A stretch of DNA of 64,000 bases from Pogonophryne albipinna (GCA_028583405.1 CM053243.1:21183550-21247549); one strand, 5' to 3'. Positions 1 through 23,087 are shown, numbered from the stretch's first letter. The notes: generated by a model from the sequence alone, not told the origin. Numbers and translations: made by a program.

Positions 1-438
1 CTGAAATGGACCAATCTGCACAATGACTACTTTTGGTACTTTAACTATATTTTGATAATACTTTTGTACTTTTACTTGAGTAACATTTTGATTGCAGGTC
101 TTTTACTGTAACAGAGTATTCCTACACTCTGGTACTGCTACTTTAACTCAAGTACAAGTACTGTGTACTTCTACTTTTACTCAAGTACAAGATCTGAGTA
201 CTTCTACTTTTACTCAAGTACAAGATCTGTGTACTTCTACTTTTACTCAAGTACAAGATCTGAGTACTTCTACTTTTACTGAAGTACAAGATCTGAGTAC
301 TTCTACTTTTACTCAAGCACAAGATCTGAGTACTTCCACTTTTACTGAAGTACAAGATCCGAGTACTTCTACTTTTACTGAAGTACAAGATCTGAGTACT
401 TCTACTTCTACTCTAGTACAATATTTATACGACCTCTG
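1..438 (-). repeat. Interspersed element with internal 33-bp tandem repeats, left end cut by the window
   Basis: Reverse-oriented relative of the element at 37405-38108. It ends at 432-438 with the complement of CAGAGGT, the same terminus. From about 149 to 412 it holds eight or more tandem 33-bp units containing AAGTACAAGATCTGAG, so both strands read open through it. The terminus suggests a hAT-type non-autonomous element. It lies inside a DHX38 intron that continues off the left edge. Confidence 0.7.
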
Positions 439-984
439 TTTATAGCCTATGAAGAAAACTATTAGAAAACGAAGGCTAAAGCTAACGTTAGCAGATAGTG
501 ACAATGTATCTAGCTCAACGATTCCTTAAATAATATTGCGACAGAAAAACTTTTCAGTGCACATCACGCTCTGCCGCTCTGCTCTGAACACCTGAACGGC
601 CCGTTCTAACAGCTGTTCACTAGCGGTCCAGTCTGTGCCACAATGACACCGCACAGTTACTGTTATCGTAGGTAATGTAGCTGCTGAAGTTAGACCCTCA
701 TCGCGGAGCAGCAGAGTTTAGCCGACAGACAGGAAGACTCGAGCACACAGCTAGCGCTTCATTCTAATATATTAAAACATAACACCATGTGCATCATGAT
801 GGCGCATAACAGCTCGCGGCCGCAGATTACTTTGGGTCCCAGGACATGGAATTAGCATTTTGAATTTCTATGACTTTTCCAGGTTTTTAACAGCTTACAT
901 TCTGTACTTTGCAGCACATTTCATACCTGACATTAATATGTCCCAACCATTTGAGATATTTGAGTGATTGAAGTAGTCTCTCAC
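439..984. other. DHX38: DHX38 intron sequence, no gene recognised
   Basis: Intron 3' of the exon ending at 985. It contains a moderately GC-rich patch at about 540-830. I see no further DHX38 exon and no element that I can name. Confidence 0.5.
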
Positions 985-11247
<10,263 letters not shown>

Positions 11248-12177
11248 TATCTGTGGGGAAATAAGGACAAAAGTTGAGAATGTGTAAAGATAATAAAGGG
11301 TTGCTAATGTCAACTCTGTTTAGGCGTAATTATTATACAGTTCATTCCACCAAAATGTTTTGCTTTTCTGCATCATGAATTATAGGATCTAGATTCCAAT
11401 ACAATGAACCCAGAGACAAAGAAGAGAACATCCCATAGATCACTTGTTTGTTTAAATGACAATAAGCGGATTCTAAAAATGATAGCAGATTAATTTCATT
11501 ACAATTAACTGATGGATAAAGCAACTAAGTGTTTAAGATCTAATAGACAGTGATATAAAACAGAGAATAATAGAAAGTGGAAAAGCTTAAACAAGAAAAT
11601 GTTTGCTATTACTTCTTAATACATCGCTTGAAGCTACCTTGGTATCAAGCTTGAAGCTACATTGGCATCAAATGTATAGTGAATTGATATTATTTCAGTC
11701 TAATAATCAATACAGCCCTTTATTGAACCTGGTTGTACAATAACATGCTTCTATCTTACATAACAACATGTATTTGGTTCCCAAATGTCACTTTCAGCTG
11801 AACGGCAAAAATCTAAGAATCTATTAATTTAACTGAAAAACAACCCAACAAAACACAGATATTATAGAGTCCTAACTCATTATCTCAGCATTAACATATG
11901 TTTGGCCATCAGTAGCTTTAGCCACATTTGTGACATTAACCTTACTCTAAAGCATCTCTAAAGTCACAGATAGTAGCTAGTTTTGTATTTGTTTTGCGTC
12001 AGCTGTGATGTTGTTTAACAATTAGGAAATGTATTACAAGTTATAAACAAAGGAGTGAATGTTGATATGCTTCAAACGATGACACGTGCTATAAATCCGA
12101 CAGCTATTGTCCATTTCTCCATTCATTTCAGTACATGTTCCTTGTTCAGTACCAGATAAGTTAAATGTGTTGCTTAC

Positions 12178-12260
12178 CTCAGATAGAGCAGCTAGCTTGC
12201 AAGCTATCCGCTTCTATCCTAGGAAGGCCGGGCGGCAAACTGCGGGACAATGCCGCTTGT
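12178..12260 (-). other. DHX38: Probable 5' untranslated exon of DHX38
   Basis: On the minus strand a consensus donor (GAG|GTAAGC, intron beginning at 12177) lies about 0.9 kb upstream of the acceptor at 11251 that precedes the start codon. The intervening DNA 11251-12177 has no coding signal, so this is best read as the first non-coding exon. The upstream end at about 12260 is a guess; the start site is not visible. Confidence 0.5.
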
Positions 12261-12445
12261 TTTTGAGGGTCTAAAATGCAGAAAAACTCACATCCAGGTT
12301 AAGATATGAAGTCAAATAATGGGTAGGTAAGTATTCCAGGAATCAATGGACCTGTAGCAGTGACTAGTATATATTTAAACTGCAGTTTTCGTAAACACAA
12401 CGCATATGTTTACAGATAAGGGAGCAGCCATTGCAATCCCACAAT

Positions 12446-12497
12446 TCTTCTTCTTCTTCTTCTTTTTCTTCTTCTTCTTCTTCGTCTTCTTCTTCTT
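12446..12497. repeat. (TTC)n microsatellite
   Basis: Interrupted TTC run about 200 bp upstream of the probable DHX38 first exon. Confidence 0.9.
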
Positions 12498-12499
12498 TG

Positions 12500-14340
12500 T
12501 GGATATGTTGGCAGACTGGGCTCAGTCAGCTCAGTGCTGCCTCCTTCTGGACGGAAGAGTGTCCACACATGATAACTAAATCCTTTTTATATAGGTCTGT
12601 ATGAGAAAGTCAAATCATTTCTTAGCCAATTGGATTTTATTATTATTGTCCCCAAATATATTACTTTCCTAACAATTTGGGTTTCAATATTGTCCCGAAA
12701 TATACTAGTCTTAAAGGAGTGAGAACAAATATATATTTATAAGCATAACATAGACACAGTGTTAATGGTTAATGGGTTAGTACTAATTACTCTAAGAGTA
12801 TATTTTATTAAAACACTGTGATCTCTGATCGCTGTTTTGGAAATTTTGTCGGAAATGATTAAATACAATCTTATTTGAAAAGGCTTAAACACCAGAAATG
12901 TACATAATATCTTATATTCCATTATATGTATATGTAAACACTGCTATATTTGACTATATTTCTATTATTTGTATTATTTTCTAATGTTATTATAGTTTTC
13001 TTAAAATAGTTCTCTCTCTGTGTTTTTTATTTTTGTTTTACTTTTAAGTATGCACCATGACATCAAGTCAAATTCCTCGTACGTGTCCACCTACCTGGGT
13101 AATAAACCTGTTTCTGTTTCTGATTCTGAAATGTTGTTCGAGTAAAGCAGCTCCTATTTAACTGCAATTCAAATAAATCATTTAATACAACCTACAATTG
13201 TGTGCCAAGCATGAGATAACTTTAAAAGTTAAAATGTAAAATGTGTGGTATGGACTTTCACCTTAAAATGTGTTTGGTTTGTATGTTTTTGACAAAAACA
13301 AAGGCACCAAAAATCAGTTTCTGAGTGTTGCACTTGTATGAGGAATTAGCCGGCAAACTACGTTCAGACTTTGGCATGGTGTGCAGAGGTGGACAGGCAT
13401 GCTGTGGGGCTGAGGTTGGTGACAGGGTTTGAACTACCACTGTGTGTTATTGCTGCTGTTGCAAGAGGAACCATTTATTTTTATCTGATCGGTTTGTATG
13501 ACCAAAAGTTATGCTGCTTATTAAAAAATATTGTATTTTTTTCGAAATGTCTCCCAACACTATTTGATTATAGTTTAATTAATGAATTTGATAAATGATT
13601 AATGTGCCTATGATGAAATCCAGACTTTACGTGTTAATTGTAGGGTTGAAGCATTGGCAAATATTGTACGTGTTTATCAGTAGGATACATATGCTTCACA
13701 GGCCCCCTTTCTGCAAAGAAAGAGGCACATATCACATCTTATTCTCCCATACATACATGTCACCTATGTCACTTAAGCACAGTATTTGTTCCATACATTA
13801 ATCAAAATTCAAATGCATCAGTCCAATTAGAATTCTGAACTATGAGAACACATGCCCAGCCCTGTAGGTCTTCAACTAAGGACATTGTATTTAACTGGTA
13901 ACCTGTTTCCCATTTTGTGTTCGCACTGTGTGACAAATTCATTTTATTTTTAACATGCAATATTTAGAGAGCATTTTTAAATGTACTGGATATCCAGGGG
14001 ATATTCAATTTAGTAGTGTAACCCAGAATGTGGTATATATTTACACATATTATGATAGACGGTTGTTGCATTCCTTGCTGTATTTAATCTGTATTTTATC
14101 ACAATTTATTTTCAAATTAGAAATTAGTTTGATTATAAAGACAAATGAATTCAATTCTCGTCTGTATTGCTTCGCAGTGAAGGTGTGCAATGGAAACTAG
14201 AATATTATTCCAATGACTTTATATTATTATATCCCACATAAAAATGTTACAAAAGCATAAAACAACGAATGAGACACGTATGCGCAATGTCAGCGCAGAT
14301 TTGATCACACTAGAAAATGTCCTAGTCTCATGATCATCAA
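12500..14340. other. Intergenic spacer between DHX38 and CYB5B
   Basis: AT-rich DNA between two divergently transcribed genes. Apart from a LINE tail at about 13035-13140 I see no gene; the short reading frames here look random. Confidence 0.6.
13035..13140 (+). repeat. LINE 3'-tail fragment
   Basis: It contains TCAAATTCCTCGTACGTG, then AATAAACCTG and a TTCTGATTCTGA-type ending, typical of teleost non-LTR retrotransposon tails. No coding part is present. Confidence 0.55.
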
Positions 14341-14353
14341 ATGCTCGATTCTG

Positions 14354-14437
14354 ATTGGATACCGATCTAAAAGTCACCGTTTCATTGGTCAGTTGTGGTG
14401 TTTGTGCTTCACGGTAAAATAACACGCATTTCATTGG
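14354..14437 (+). promoter_or_regulatory. CYB5B: Three inverted CCAAT boxes upstream of CYB5B
   Basis: ATTGG occurs at 14354-14358, 14384-14388 and 14433-14437, the latter two as TTCATTGGTCA and TTTCATTGGTCA. They lie 260-340 bp before the CYB5B start codon. Clustered inverted CCAAT boxes are classic NF-Y sites in TATA-less promoters. The function is inferred. Confidence 0.5.
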
Positions 14438-14696
14438 TCACTTTCACCGGTCTGCTGACCTGATGTACCGGGTTAGGTTTTTTTTTCTAGTTCCTTACAT
14501 TTTGTAACGTTAGCGTGGTGGATTTGTTTTGTCATCTTGCCTCTACTGTGTCATCAGAAGCTTTTTTTGCACGGGTAACCCACTAGCTTACTACTCGTAG
14601 CTAGATAGAGCTACACCCATAGCGGTAAACACAAGTTAGCGTTAGCTTGCTGCTCTGTCGGTTTAGTATAGTATTTCCATCAACGTTTACGTTAAA

Positions 14697-17600
14697 ATGG
14701 GTGAGGAAATTAACGACAACCCTTCAGGCAGCGGACCTGCTGATAACACTGTCGCTGAGGGAAACGGCCAAACAGTAGAAGCTGGTGTAAAATACTACAC
14801 ACTAGAAGAAATAAGGCTACATAACATGAGCACTGACACATGGCTCATCATCCACGATAAAGTGTATGACCTTACAGGTTTCCTTGAAGAGGTAAGAAAG
14901 ATTTTCTTCCAACCGGTTTAAACAATTGTATCACCATTGCTGTCATATTTTAAGTTTTTGCTGTAAGCCTTTGGTTACCTGATTCTGCTAAGAATGACGT
15001 CACTTCCTGGAATTACAAAACTGTCCCTGTTATGAGTTAACGTGAAATGTTTGCAGACTGTTACATTAAAACAACGTTATCTGGCATTTAAAGTGTAGAG
15101 GGTTTTTATTTGTGTGATTTCACAAGCTCAAGTCAATCGATATGGCTAGAGTTTCTCTTGGGCAAACTTTCATAACTTCTTGCATTGTTCGCCTATTTTA
15201 CGTTTGGTCAATGGGTGACACACAACACTAGCTAACCTGTTGCCCAGCATTTTTATAAAGGTATTATTGCTTAGTTGTAGAGATGAACCGATATATGTTT
15301 ATAATAATAATAATAATTACAATTGTTATTATTAATTCCAGCAACAGTGTTTATGTCATTGTAAAAATGTAGGATAATTTGATTCATTGTGAAAATTGCA
15401 TCATGATGATGCTGTTTCAGAGACACACAGGTCATCTTAACCTTACCTAATACAACTATAAGATAAGATAACGTTAAGCAACACTGTGATAAGTGACCAG
15501 GGTAATTAGCAATACCAGTTATTGAGCTAGTATTTCTGTGAATGTATTTATTGATATGGATTCATTGAAAACTTTGTTAACTGTATAATATTTTGAGTGT
15601 GGTGTAAATAAGGAACTGTAATAACTTCACTCTTTAATCCATTTTATGATTTCAGCATCCGGGGGGTGAGGAGGTGTTGATAGAGCAGGCTGGATCAGAT
15701 GCCACAGAGAGCTTTGAGGATGTGGGTCACTCCACAGATGCCAGGGAGATGCTTATGCAGTACTACGTTGGGGAGCTCCACATGGTAAGATCCAGCCCCT
15801 GTTCTCTCTGAAAGACCTAATTCTGTTTCTGAAGTATTATTAACTTCAGTGCATATCCCTTTGTCAAATAAAAAAACTGCCATCAAATCATTAACATTGC
15901 TTGAATCTATCCTGACAAAACAGAGTAATTAATACATGTCTACAGATCTATTTGAGATAGGTAAGAACCAAACAAATTGTTGCACAAAAGTAGCTTGGAG
16001 TCATAAAATGGTTCCATGCATAATTTGAGATTAACATGGTTATAAGCAAATTGAAGGAGCTAAATCCAATGTTAATTGTTCTGTAACATCAATTAGATTG
16101 ATCATGTGAGCGTGAGTTTTGTATCCAAAGAAACACATCAAATTGGGACAATAGGTGTATTGTGCCGCATTTTTTATTTGTCTATATAACTACAAAAACA
16201 TTTTCCCACTAAGTATCAGCTTTTCTGTTTTGATATGTGTGTTTCATCCATCCCTTATTTTGAAATATTTGGACCATGAGGCAACAAAGTCTGCTGTGTG
16301 ATAAAACAAAAATGGACCGCCTCCCCGCCCAAGAGCAACGTGTTAAACTGGTCTTGTCTCGGGGATAGGTTAACACAAAGGGATTTTTTCAGACTGCGGA
16401 AGACTCAGTGTCATCAGCTTACATTCATATTACATTTCTCCAACAACAAAAGGGACTGTGGATTTTGTCCACAATTACTTTCATTGATAGGGCTTATCAG
16501 GGGTGCCCAACCAGTCGATCGACCGGTCGATCGCGGGGAGATTCCCAGTCGATCGCGAGATGTGTCTAAAAAATAGAACAACAATATTCTGTTTTATCGT
16601 TAATGTCCTATAACATAATCTTCCTGTGCCAGAATAATGCACTTAAACGCATCAAAGCTTTGTGATTGGCCGGCGTGATCCCATGTGTCGGGGCGTGGCT
16701 GGTGGGCAGTGGGCACTATTTCGCTGAGGTTGTCTGTGTCAACCGTGTCAACCGTCAACAGGAGTGACAGTCCGCACACACACAAGACCGCAATTATGGC
16801 AGAAGCAAAAAAGCCCAAAATATATAATTTCACTCCGAGTGGGAGGATGATTATTTTTGTATCTATTCCAATTCAAAGTCCATCTGTCTCATCTGCAATG
16901 CGAGCGTGGCTTTATCGAAGAAGGGTAATTTAGGAGCAGCATTTCAAAACAGTGCACAAACGCTACGAGACGGAATTCCCTCCTAATTCTGCCCTACGCT
17001 CCCAAAAGGGGAGGGGCCTGAAAGGACAGCTAAATGCACAGCAGTCCATTTTCACCAGGCCCAACAACAAGAGCAAGGCTGCTACCAGAGCATCTTATCG
17101 TGTCAGTCACGTTCTTATCAAGTCTTTCAAAGACGGCAAAGTTGTGAAAGAAGCATTCCTGGAGGCTGCCGACGCGCTTTTTGGGGACAGAAAAATAACA
17201 GTAGCATTTCAACAGGTTTTTGATATAATAAAAACTCAATTTAGATACCGTTATTTATCAGCTGTAAGTTTTAGTTTGTTTGAACTTATTCATTATAATT
17301 ATTGTACAAAATGGTATAAGAATGCAAACTTAAATTGATTATAGTCTATTATCAATTCAGGTTAAGAAACTAGTGTTGATTGCATCCTATTTTAAAGGCA
17401 TTTCTTTTTATAATCTACTAAAATGCAACAAAAAAAGGGTTTGATTCTTTTAATTTTGTCTTTTTTATTGCACTATTGCAGCAGATTCCTGTGTAGCTTC
17501 AGTTCTGAGTTGTCTTATTAGTAAGCCTAATTTATACTTTTGTAGCAACACTATTTTTATTATAATGGCAAAGAAAGGGTTCAGAGTCTTTTCTTTTTTC

Positions 17601-19086
17601 CTGTGTCATATGTGGCAGCACTGTTCAATGTTTCTTGAAAACATTACCCACTGTAGTATGTGACGTGTGAATAAACTCCAACTCTGTATCAACAACACTG
17701 TTGTGTAACTTCAGTTAAATACTTGTATGTGTGTAGATTAGAAAGAGGTGAGATAAAGGATCTGCAGTATTTTATGAAGTATTAATCGTACGAAGGTCAG
17801 TTTTATACAAGTAGAAGTGTGTATTTACCTGGTAGTAGGCTGTCAGTAATGGCTACGCCTCTCTATTTGGACTGGTAGATCTCAGCAGACTGGCAACTTT
17901 AAAAGTAGCTCTCGGTTCAAAAAAGGTTGGGCACCCCTGGCTTATAGGCAGGGATCTCCGTCTGTATTTGTACTAACCAGTAATGAAAATGTGCTTCACA
18001 GAAAGTAAAACCTGTTCTACAGTAAACAGTGACAGAAACTGAGATTAGACCACAGAGAATATGGATCATTCAAACACGTTTCTTTTGTTAAAGTGTTTAT
18101 TAAAGGATGTTTAAATAGAATTTACCATGTCTTATTATTTCATTAATTATCAAGAAAACATTGTATGATGGGATAATTATATTCAGAAGATAATCATACT
18201 ATGTAATTGTGATCAGGTTGCATTTATTCTCGTGATACTGGTTTTAAATTGAAAGCAGTTTTTCATTGCCCCAGTCTTTAGTGTTTAAATATCCCAACGT
18301 TTACATTTTTATATATCACTAGCAGCATTTGTAACCGCTGTTTCAAACTAGTCATTTATGCAATTACCCCTGTCTTTTGATCAACTATGAGATACTGTCT
18401 TAATCCATATTAATGAGTGTAATTTGTGTCAGTCAACACATGACAGTAATACTAATTTATTTATCTTCTTTGCAGGATGACAGATTAAAGCAGAAGCCAA
18501 ATGTAAGCCCCGTGGTTCATCTGAACTGCAACAGAATTTACAAACATTATACAAATAATTTTTTGATTGTGAATAAGTCATAATATTTTTTTGTGTCTTT
18601 TTATCTGCTAAAGGAGGAAAATGACGCTAAATCAGGAGAGTCCAGGTGAGTCATTATTGTGCCAGTCTAATCGATGTCTTCAAATGTGTTGTGTATCAAT
18701 ATATTATACTATTTTGTATTATTGACAGCTCAGAAATGGCTATTTAACAAATTACGAAGAAAAGCAAGTAGAAAGTGCTCATTACTCAGCCGAATCCTTG
18801 TTAATACGCAAAAAACAAACCCACAACTAAATACTGCTTTATCTGATAAATGGTTAAATGTTTGATTTTCACATATTTCTGATATATTTATTTGTAATTG
18901 TCTTTAAAATGTTCAATATAAACACTGATGAAATTACAAATAAGCCATAGACATGTGATTTTATTTACTTATACATATTTAATTTATCCCATCAGCTCCT
19001 GGACCACATGGTTGATACCTGTTATCGTCGCGACTGTCGTTGGCGTTGTGTATCGCTTCTACGTGTTTGAACACAAGTCTTCTTGA
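14697..19086 (+). CDS. CYB5B: Cytochrome b5 type B, outer mitochondrial membrane (5 exons)
   Basis: Tail-anchored haem protein that passes electrons from NADH-cytochrome b5 reductase at the mitochondrial outer membrane. Coding exons are 14697-14891, 15656-15784, 18476-18502, 18614-18645 and 18996-19086. All have GT-AG borders and join in phase to 157 aa plus TGA. The haem domain spans about residues 32-108, with axial ligands His66 (HPGGEEV) and His90 ([10 protein letters not shown]). A hydrophobic anchor at about 133-150 ([17 protein letters not shown]) ends in the basic tail EHKSS. Together with the [13 protein letters not shown] stretch this favours type B over the microsomal CYB5A. Exons 3 and 4 are tiny (27 and 32 bp) and encode the charged linker before the anchor. 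Intron 2 (2.7 kb) contains a hAT element. The start is the first Met in the exon. Confidence 0.96.
16498..17939 (+). mobile_element. hAT-type element in CYB5B intron 2
   Basis: Perfect terminal inverted repeats CAGGGGTGCCCAACC and GGTTGGGCACCCCTG, bounded by GCTTAT on each side (16492-16497 and 17940-17945). Subterminal GATCGACC/GGTCGATCG palindromes lie at the left. Inside are two fragments of a BED/hAT transposase on the plus strand. The 1.44 kb length is far below an autonomous copy, so it is internally deleted. The same left end recurs, inverted, at about 58390-58480. Confidence 0.82.
16796..17338 (+). pseudogene. hAT (GTF2IRD2/ZBED-like) transposase N-terminal remnant
   Basis: Starts [12 protein letters not shown] at 16796. 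After a break the frame resumes near 16952 with KRYETEFP, then [31 protein letters not shown] and an [19 protein letters not shown] stretch. This is the segment just after the BED finger in GTF2IRD2-type hAT transposases. The finger itself is damaged and the catalytic domain is absent. Confidence 0.7.
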
Positions 19087-20330
19087 GTGTTGGCATCGTT
19101 TTTTCATCTTATTATTTTCATCTGGAGGCCTTGAAATGTTTGACCAAAACCTCCTCATACTGAACGCACACAATTGTGAGTCTCTGCAACAACAAAATTA
19201 GGCCAGCAGTTTGTCCTTGTCCATCTACATAGAGTGCAGACTTAATTGAATTGTCTGCCTTTTAGTATATTTGTATTTCATTGTCACTATGCCTGTTGTC
19301 ATTAATGTTTAACATTGTCATTAACTTAAGCTATTATATGCATTAAACCAATTTTTGGCTTTGTATGTTCATACCCATTTGCCTGAAAAGAGAACGGTTA
19401 TGTTAACAGCCTTGTACATACACCATGATTTTGCTGATAGAGAAAATGGAAACAGTAAAGGAGACGTTAGTATGCAAAATGGTAATGATCAGGATAATAG
19501 TTTACCATGACCATACTTTTTACACTGAAATATCACTTGCGATGCATTTTATTAGTTTTGAATAAAGTGAACATTGTTACAGCTGCCTTTGTTTTAATTG
19601 GAATCTGGAGTTTATTTCATTTCGGCACTGTTCTGATTGCATTTATTGCTAAGTTGCAAATGCATATTTCTGATCATGCAATTGTATCAAATCTGTGTCT
19701 GTTCTTTTTTGGATATAGTGGTGAGTTATATTGTATCGATAATTATTTAAGGTAGATTGTATTCTGACATGTCCTATTTTTTACACTTATACTGCTGACA
19801 GTGAATGATGAGTGAATTACCTTGAAAGAAGAAATCTGTTTTTTCATTGTTCCATTTTGAAATGTTATTGTTTCTCACTCTGCCATTTGTTATTTAACTG
19901 CTGCTTTTTCACAAATGTATTTCCATGTAATGCATCTTAAATCTATGTTCTAGGACAGTGGTACTAATCGCCAGTGGTTCAAAATTAAATCTGGTGTGTG
20001 TTGCAAGCCACAGTGCATACATTTAATATATCTATTTTAGTTACTTAACCTTTACAAATATAAGTTTGCTGTTCATGTTTTAGCACTGCAGAATATATAA
20101 TGGTAAATATAATCTTTGCATAGCATTTTTAAAATGACTCCTTTTACTGAACATACTGAAACAGGCACCTGATTACCACCTGTCATTTCACAAAAGTTAG
20201 ACATTTCTGGACATAACTTGCTGCCATTTTAACATAAGTGCAGCAGAATCTAGTTGGTTGACAAATATTTTCCATCTTTCAACTGATATTTCCTGTCTTT
20301 AATGGCCTCTTTGAATAAAATCTTTCAAAA
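19087..20330 (+). other. CYB5B: Probable CYB5B 3' untranslated region
   Basis: Non-coding sequence after the TGA. AATAAA-type signals appear at about 19560 (GAATAAAGTG) and 20315 (GAATAAAATC). Which one is used cannot be told from sequence alone. Confidence 0.5.
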
Positions 20331-20454
20331 CAAGTGGCTGCTCTCACTGAAATACTGTGTACATATTTGAAGATATTGACTCTAAATATGAATATGTGGT
20401 GCAGTTTGTGCACAGTACACTACATTCATGTTAATATATTTGTTAAGGACGCTC

Positions 20455-20560
20455 ACATCTGAGAAGTCCGGTCGATTTATCTGTATGCGTCGGGCTCCTT
20501 AACAGCCTGTCGGGTGTTCTTTTACCCATAATGACCGCCTCGCTGCACATTATCCCTTAC
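20455..20560. repeat. Dispersed repeat fragment shared with 34777-34890
   Basis: CATAATGACCGC..TCGCTGCACATTAT is shared with the copy near 34850 in the same orientation. The neighbouring CGGGCTCC..CAGCCTGTCGG stretch is shared in inverted orientation. Part of it also occurs in the MITE at about 3897-3920. Confidence 0.6.
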
Positions 20561-20796
20561 TTACACCATTCAAGGAAACATTGATCTACAAATCCCTCCC
20601 CTGACATTATACAGGTTTGTGTCGTAGGTACATTTGCTTTTTTCTTTGGCAGATCTAACAAAAATGTCCACGCTATAATGTCTGTATGTAACTATATACC
20701 TTTAGTAAAGGTTTTAAAACTGGTTTATTTGCTGACAAATACATTACATATGTTAAATAATGACAAATGAGCATTCACAGGATGAGCATGGGAACA

Positions 20797-21080
20797 AGTC
20801 AAAGTCAACTTTATTGTCAATCTCAAAATATGTTTGTCCATTCAGAAAGATCGAAATACTGTTTCCCACAGTCCCGAGGTATACACAACTCACATTAAAA
20901 TGCAAGAGCACTCAATGATTTACAAAAAAACGTTTACTTCAGTAAGCAGGATATATATATAAAAAAAGATGTACATAGTGCAAATGAGAGTGAAAAATTG
21001 TCCATAGCAGCAGGATATATTTATAAAAAAAGATGATGTACATAGTGCAAAATGGGAGTGCAAAATGTGATCAAGGAACA
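20797..21080 (-). repeat. LINE 3'-tail fragment, reverse orientation
   Basis: GTCAAAGTCAACTTTATTGTCAATCTC is the complement of an AATAAAGTTGACTTTGAC-type LINE tail. A short direct duplication (CAGGATATATnTATAAAAAAAGATG) lies at about 20948 and 21010. Confidence 0.6.
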
Positions 21081-23085
21081 TGCCCATAGATAAAACAAGT
21101 CCACCACACAGTCAGCACTTTGTTATTAAATGTGGCAGCTAATCTGAAAAGAGTTGTGAAACACGTGAAAAATGCTAAAGTTGGCTATACTTTTCAAACC
21201 AGCTCTTGGCCACAGTAGCTTAGATTAGTAATTATTTATACTTTAACCAAAAAGCTCATTTGAAAACTATTGTAACATAGTAATGGGGGTATAGGCAACA
21301 TAATACTAATAACATAACTTGTTATGCTTAACAGGAAATATGTGTGATCAAATGTAGGACAGCTTACTTTACGACATTAAGGATCCTCATCATTTGGTAA
21401 TTATAATAATACATACTTTTACCCTGATCTATTTTTCCATTTCATAGTGTGATATCAGCACACTTGAATAACACTTGAGTCCTGAAAAACCTGCTCCCCT
21501 CAGCTGCTTTCCCTGTGGAGAGGATCAGGACGCAGTGATTGAAATAAAAGCCTTCCCATCTGCAGCTCTCACAAGAGCCCTCACAGTCAGCAAACTGCAG
21601 CAGCACAAATCAACCCCCATTGATTCATCCTAATTTAAATCAGGCCAGGACATTTCAAGAACTTGATGCCCCCTTGTTGCATAATTTGATGAATTGTTAA
21701 GAATTAGAATGAAGTGTTTCAGTTGATTTGAAATAAGACTCTAATATTAAATGTAAATAAAACGTGCTTTCGTTAGTTTAATGTGCATCATCACAAGCAA
21801 GTCAAAAACAACCTGGAGAATCTTTGACTAATAGTTTAAAAAAAAAAGGTCAAATTAATGCCTTTCATTCAATTTAGCACAACAATATTCAATCACAAAT
21901 TATGTATGATTACATGGAAATGTTTTGCCATGCAAGAATTAGTAAAAACACAAGGTGGCAGTACAACTTCTAAACTGGCATCTATGACTTGTGCACAGTA
22001 TTACTGTGAAAATGTGACACTGATCAAGACTGCGTGCAATGAGATGGTTTAAAATCATGTCTGGAGACAATATGGACACTCCTTCCTTTATTTATTTAAG
22101 TATACAAGGCTACAAGCCTAATAAAATGTTTTAGACATTTTCTGATCTCTGTTGCAGGTTTCTTTCTTAGTTTTTCACTCATAAAGCCATTTTACAGCCT
22201 TGATGTTGTTGCAGCAGTTATGACCGGACAGAATGATGCACTTTTGTGAGACAGCTTATTGTGGGAATACATGAAGCCTTCAGATAGACATCATTCCCCA
22301 TGACTGGATTGCTTGTCATTTTTATAAAGAGTCATCCTCAAGGAGAGCTGAGGCTGCTAATGCACTACACTCCAGGGTCCTGGGAGACCTGCTCGGCTGC
22401 CAGACTAACACTTATAGATGTTGCATGAACAAATCTGATGCCTGAAAAGAGGTTTGAATCATTCCAAAAGCTTACCTTTTTGTTGAACACATATTCACTA
22501 TCATTTGTTTTTACTTACGATGATGTTACAATCCAAATCCTTATTTGTTTTCAGGCACACAGTGATACCAAAGTCGAGATACACTTGCTTACAGAAACAC
22601 AATGACGGTGTCAAATGTTGTGACGGGAAAGGAAATCTGGAGAGGGGTTTGAGGAATTGACAACTGCCTAAAAGGTTCACTGAAAACACCAAACTTTCAC
22701 AAAAAGAAAACACCTTTATTTCCCGAGGAGCCATTTAAATTAATACGTTTACTCAAGTATCCTGGAGCCCTACAACACACCAAATCAATATTAAAAAAGC
22801 CTTTGAACGTAAAAACAATTAAACTAATGTACATAGACCATGTGGTTACAACTACTTTATATAAATATGCAAGTTGTAGAGGCTAAGCCAACGCTTTAAG
22901 CCTCTGAGGATCCGCTTGGTGGGTGTAATTGACGCACACAAGTTTGCTGCCGAATAAAGGTCAGAAACAAAGTTTCCAGTTTGAAACAGTCCATTTATTT
23001 CCATTTGACTGGTTTCCATTTACTTGCTTCTTTCCATATTCACCACACGATATTACCGTTTACACAATACCTTTGCGTTGCTTGT
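21081..23085. other. Intergenic DNA, no gene recognised
   Basis: AT-rich sequence with only short chance reading frames. No repeat family that I can name. Confidence 0.5.
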
Positions 23086-23087
23086 AA

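Noticed and set aside
149..412. CRISPR-like array
   Set aside because: The units are head-to-tail with no unique spacers, in a vertebrate genome; it is an ordinary tandem repeat.
92..504. Reading frames of 117, 81 and 63 codons with an 11-residue repeat
   Set aside because: They arise from the 33-bp tandem array on both strands; no start context, splice support or non-repetitive domain.
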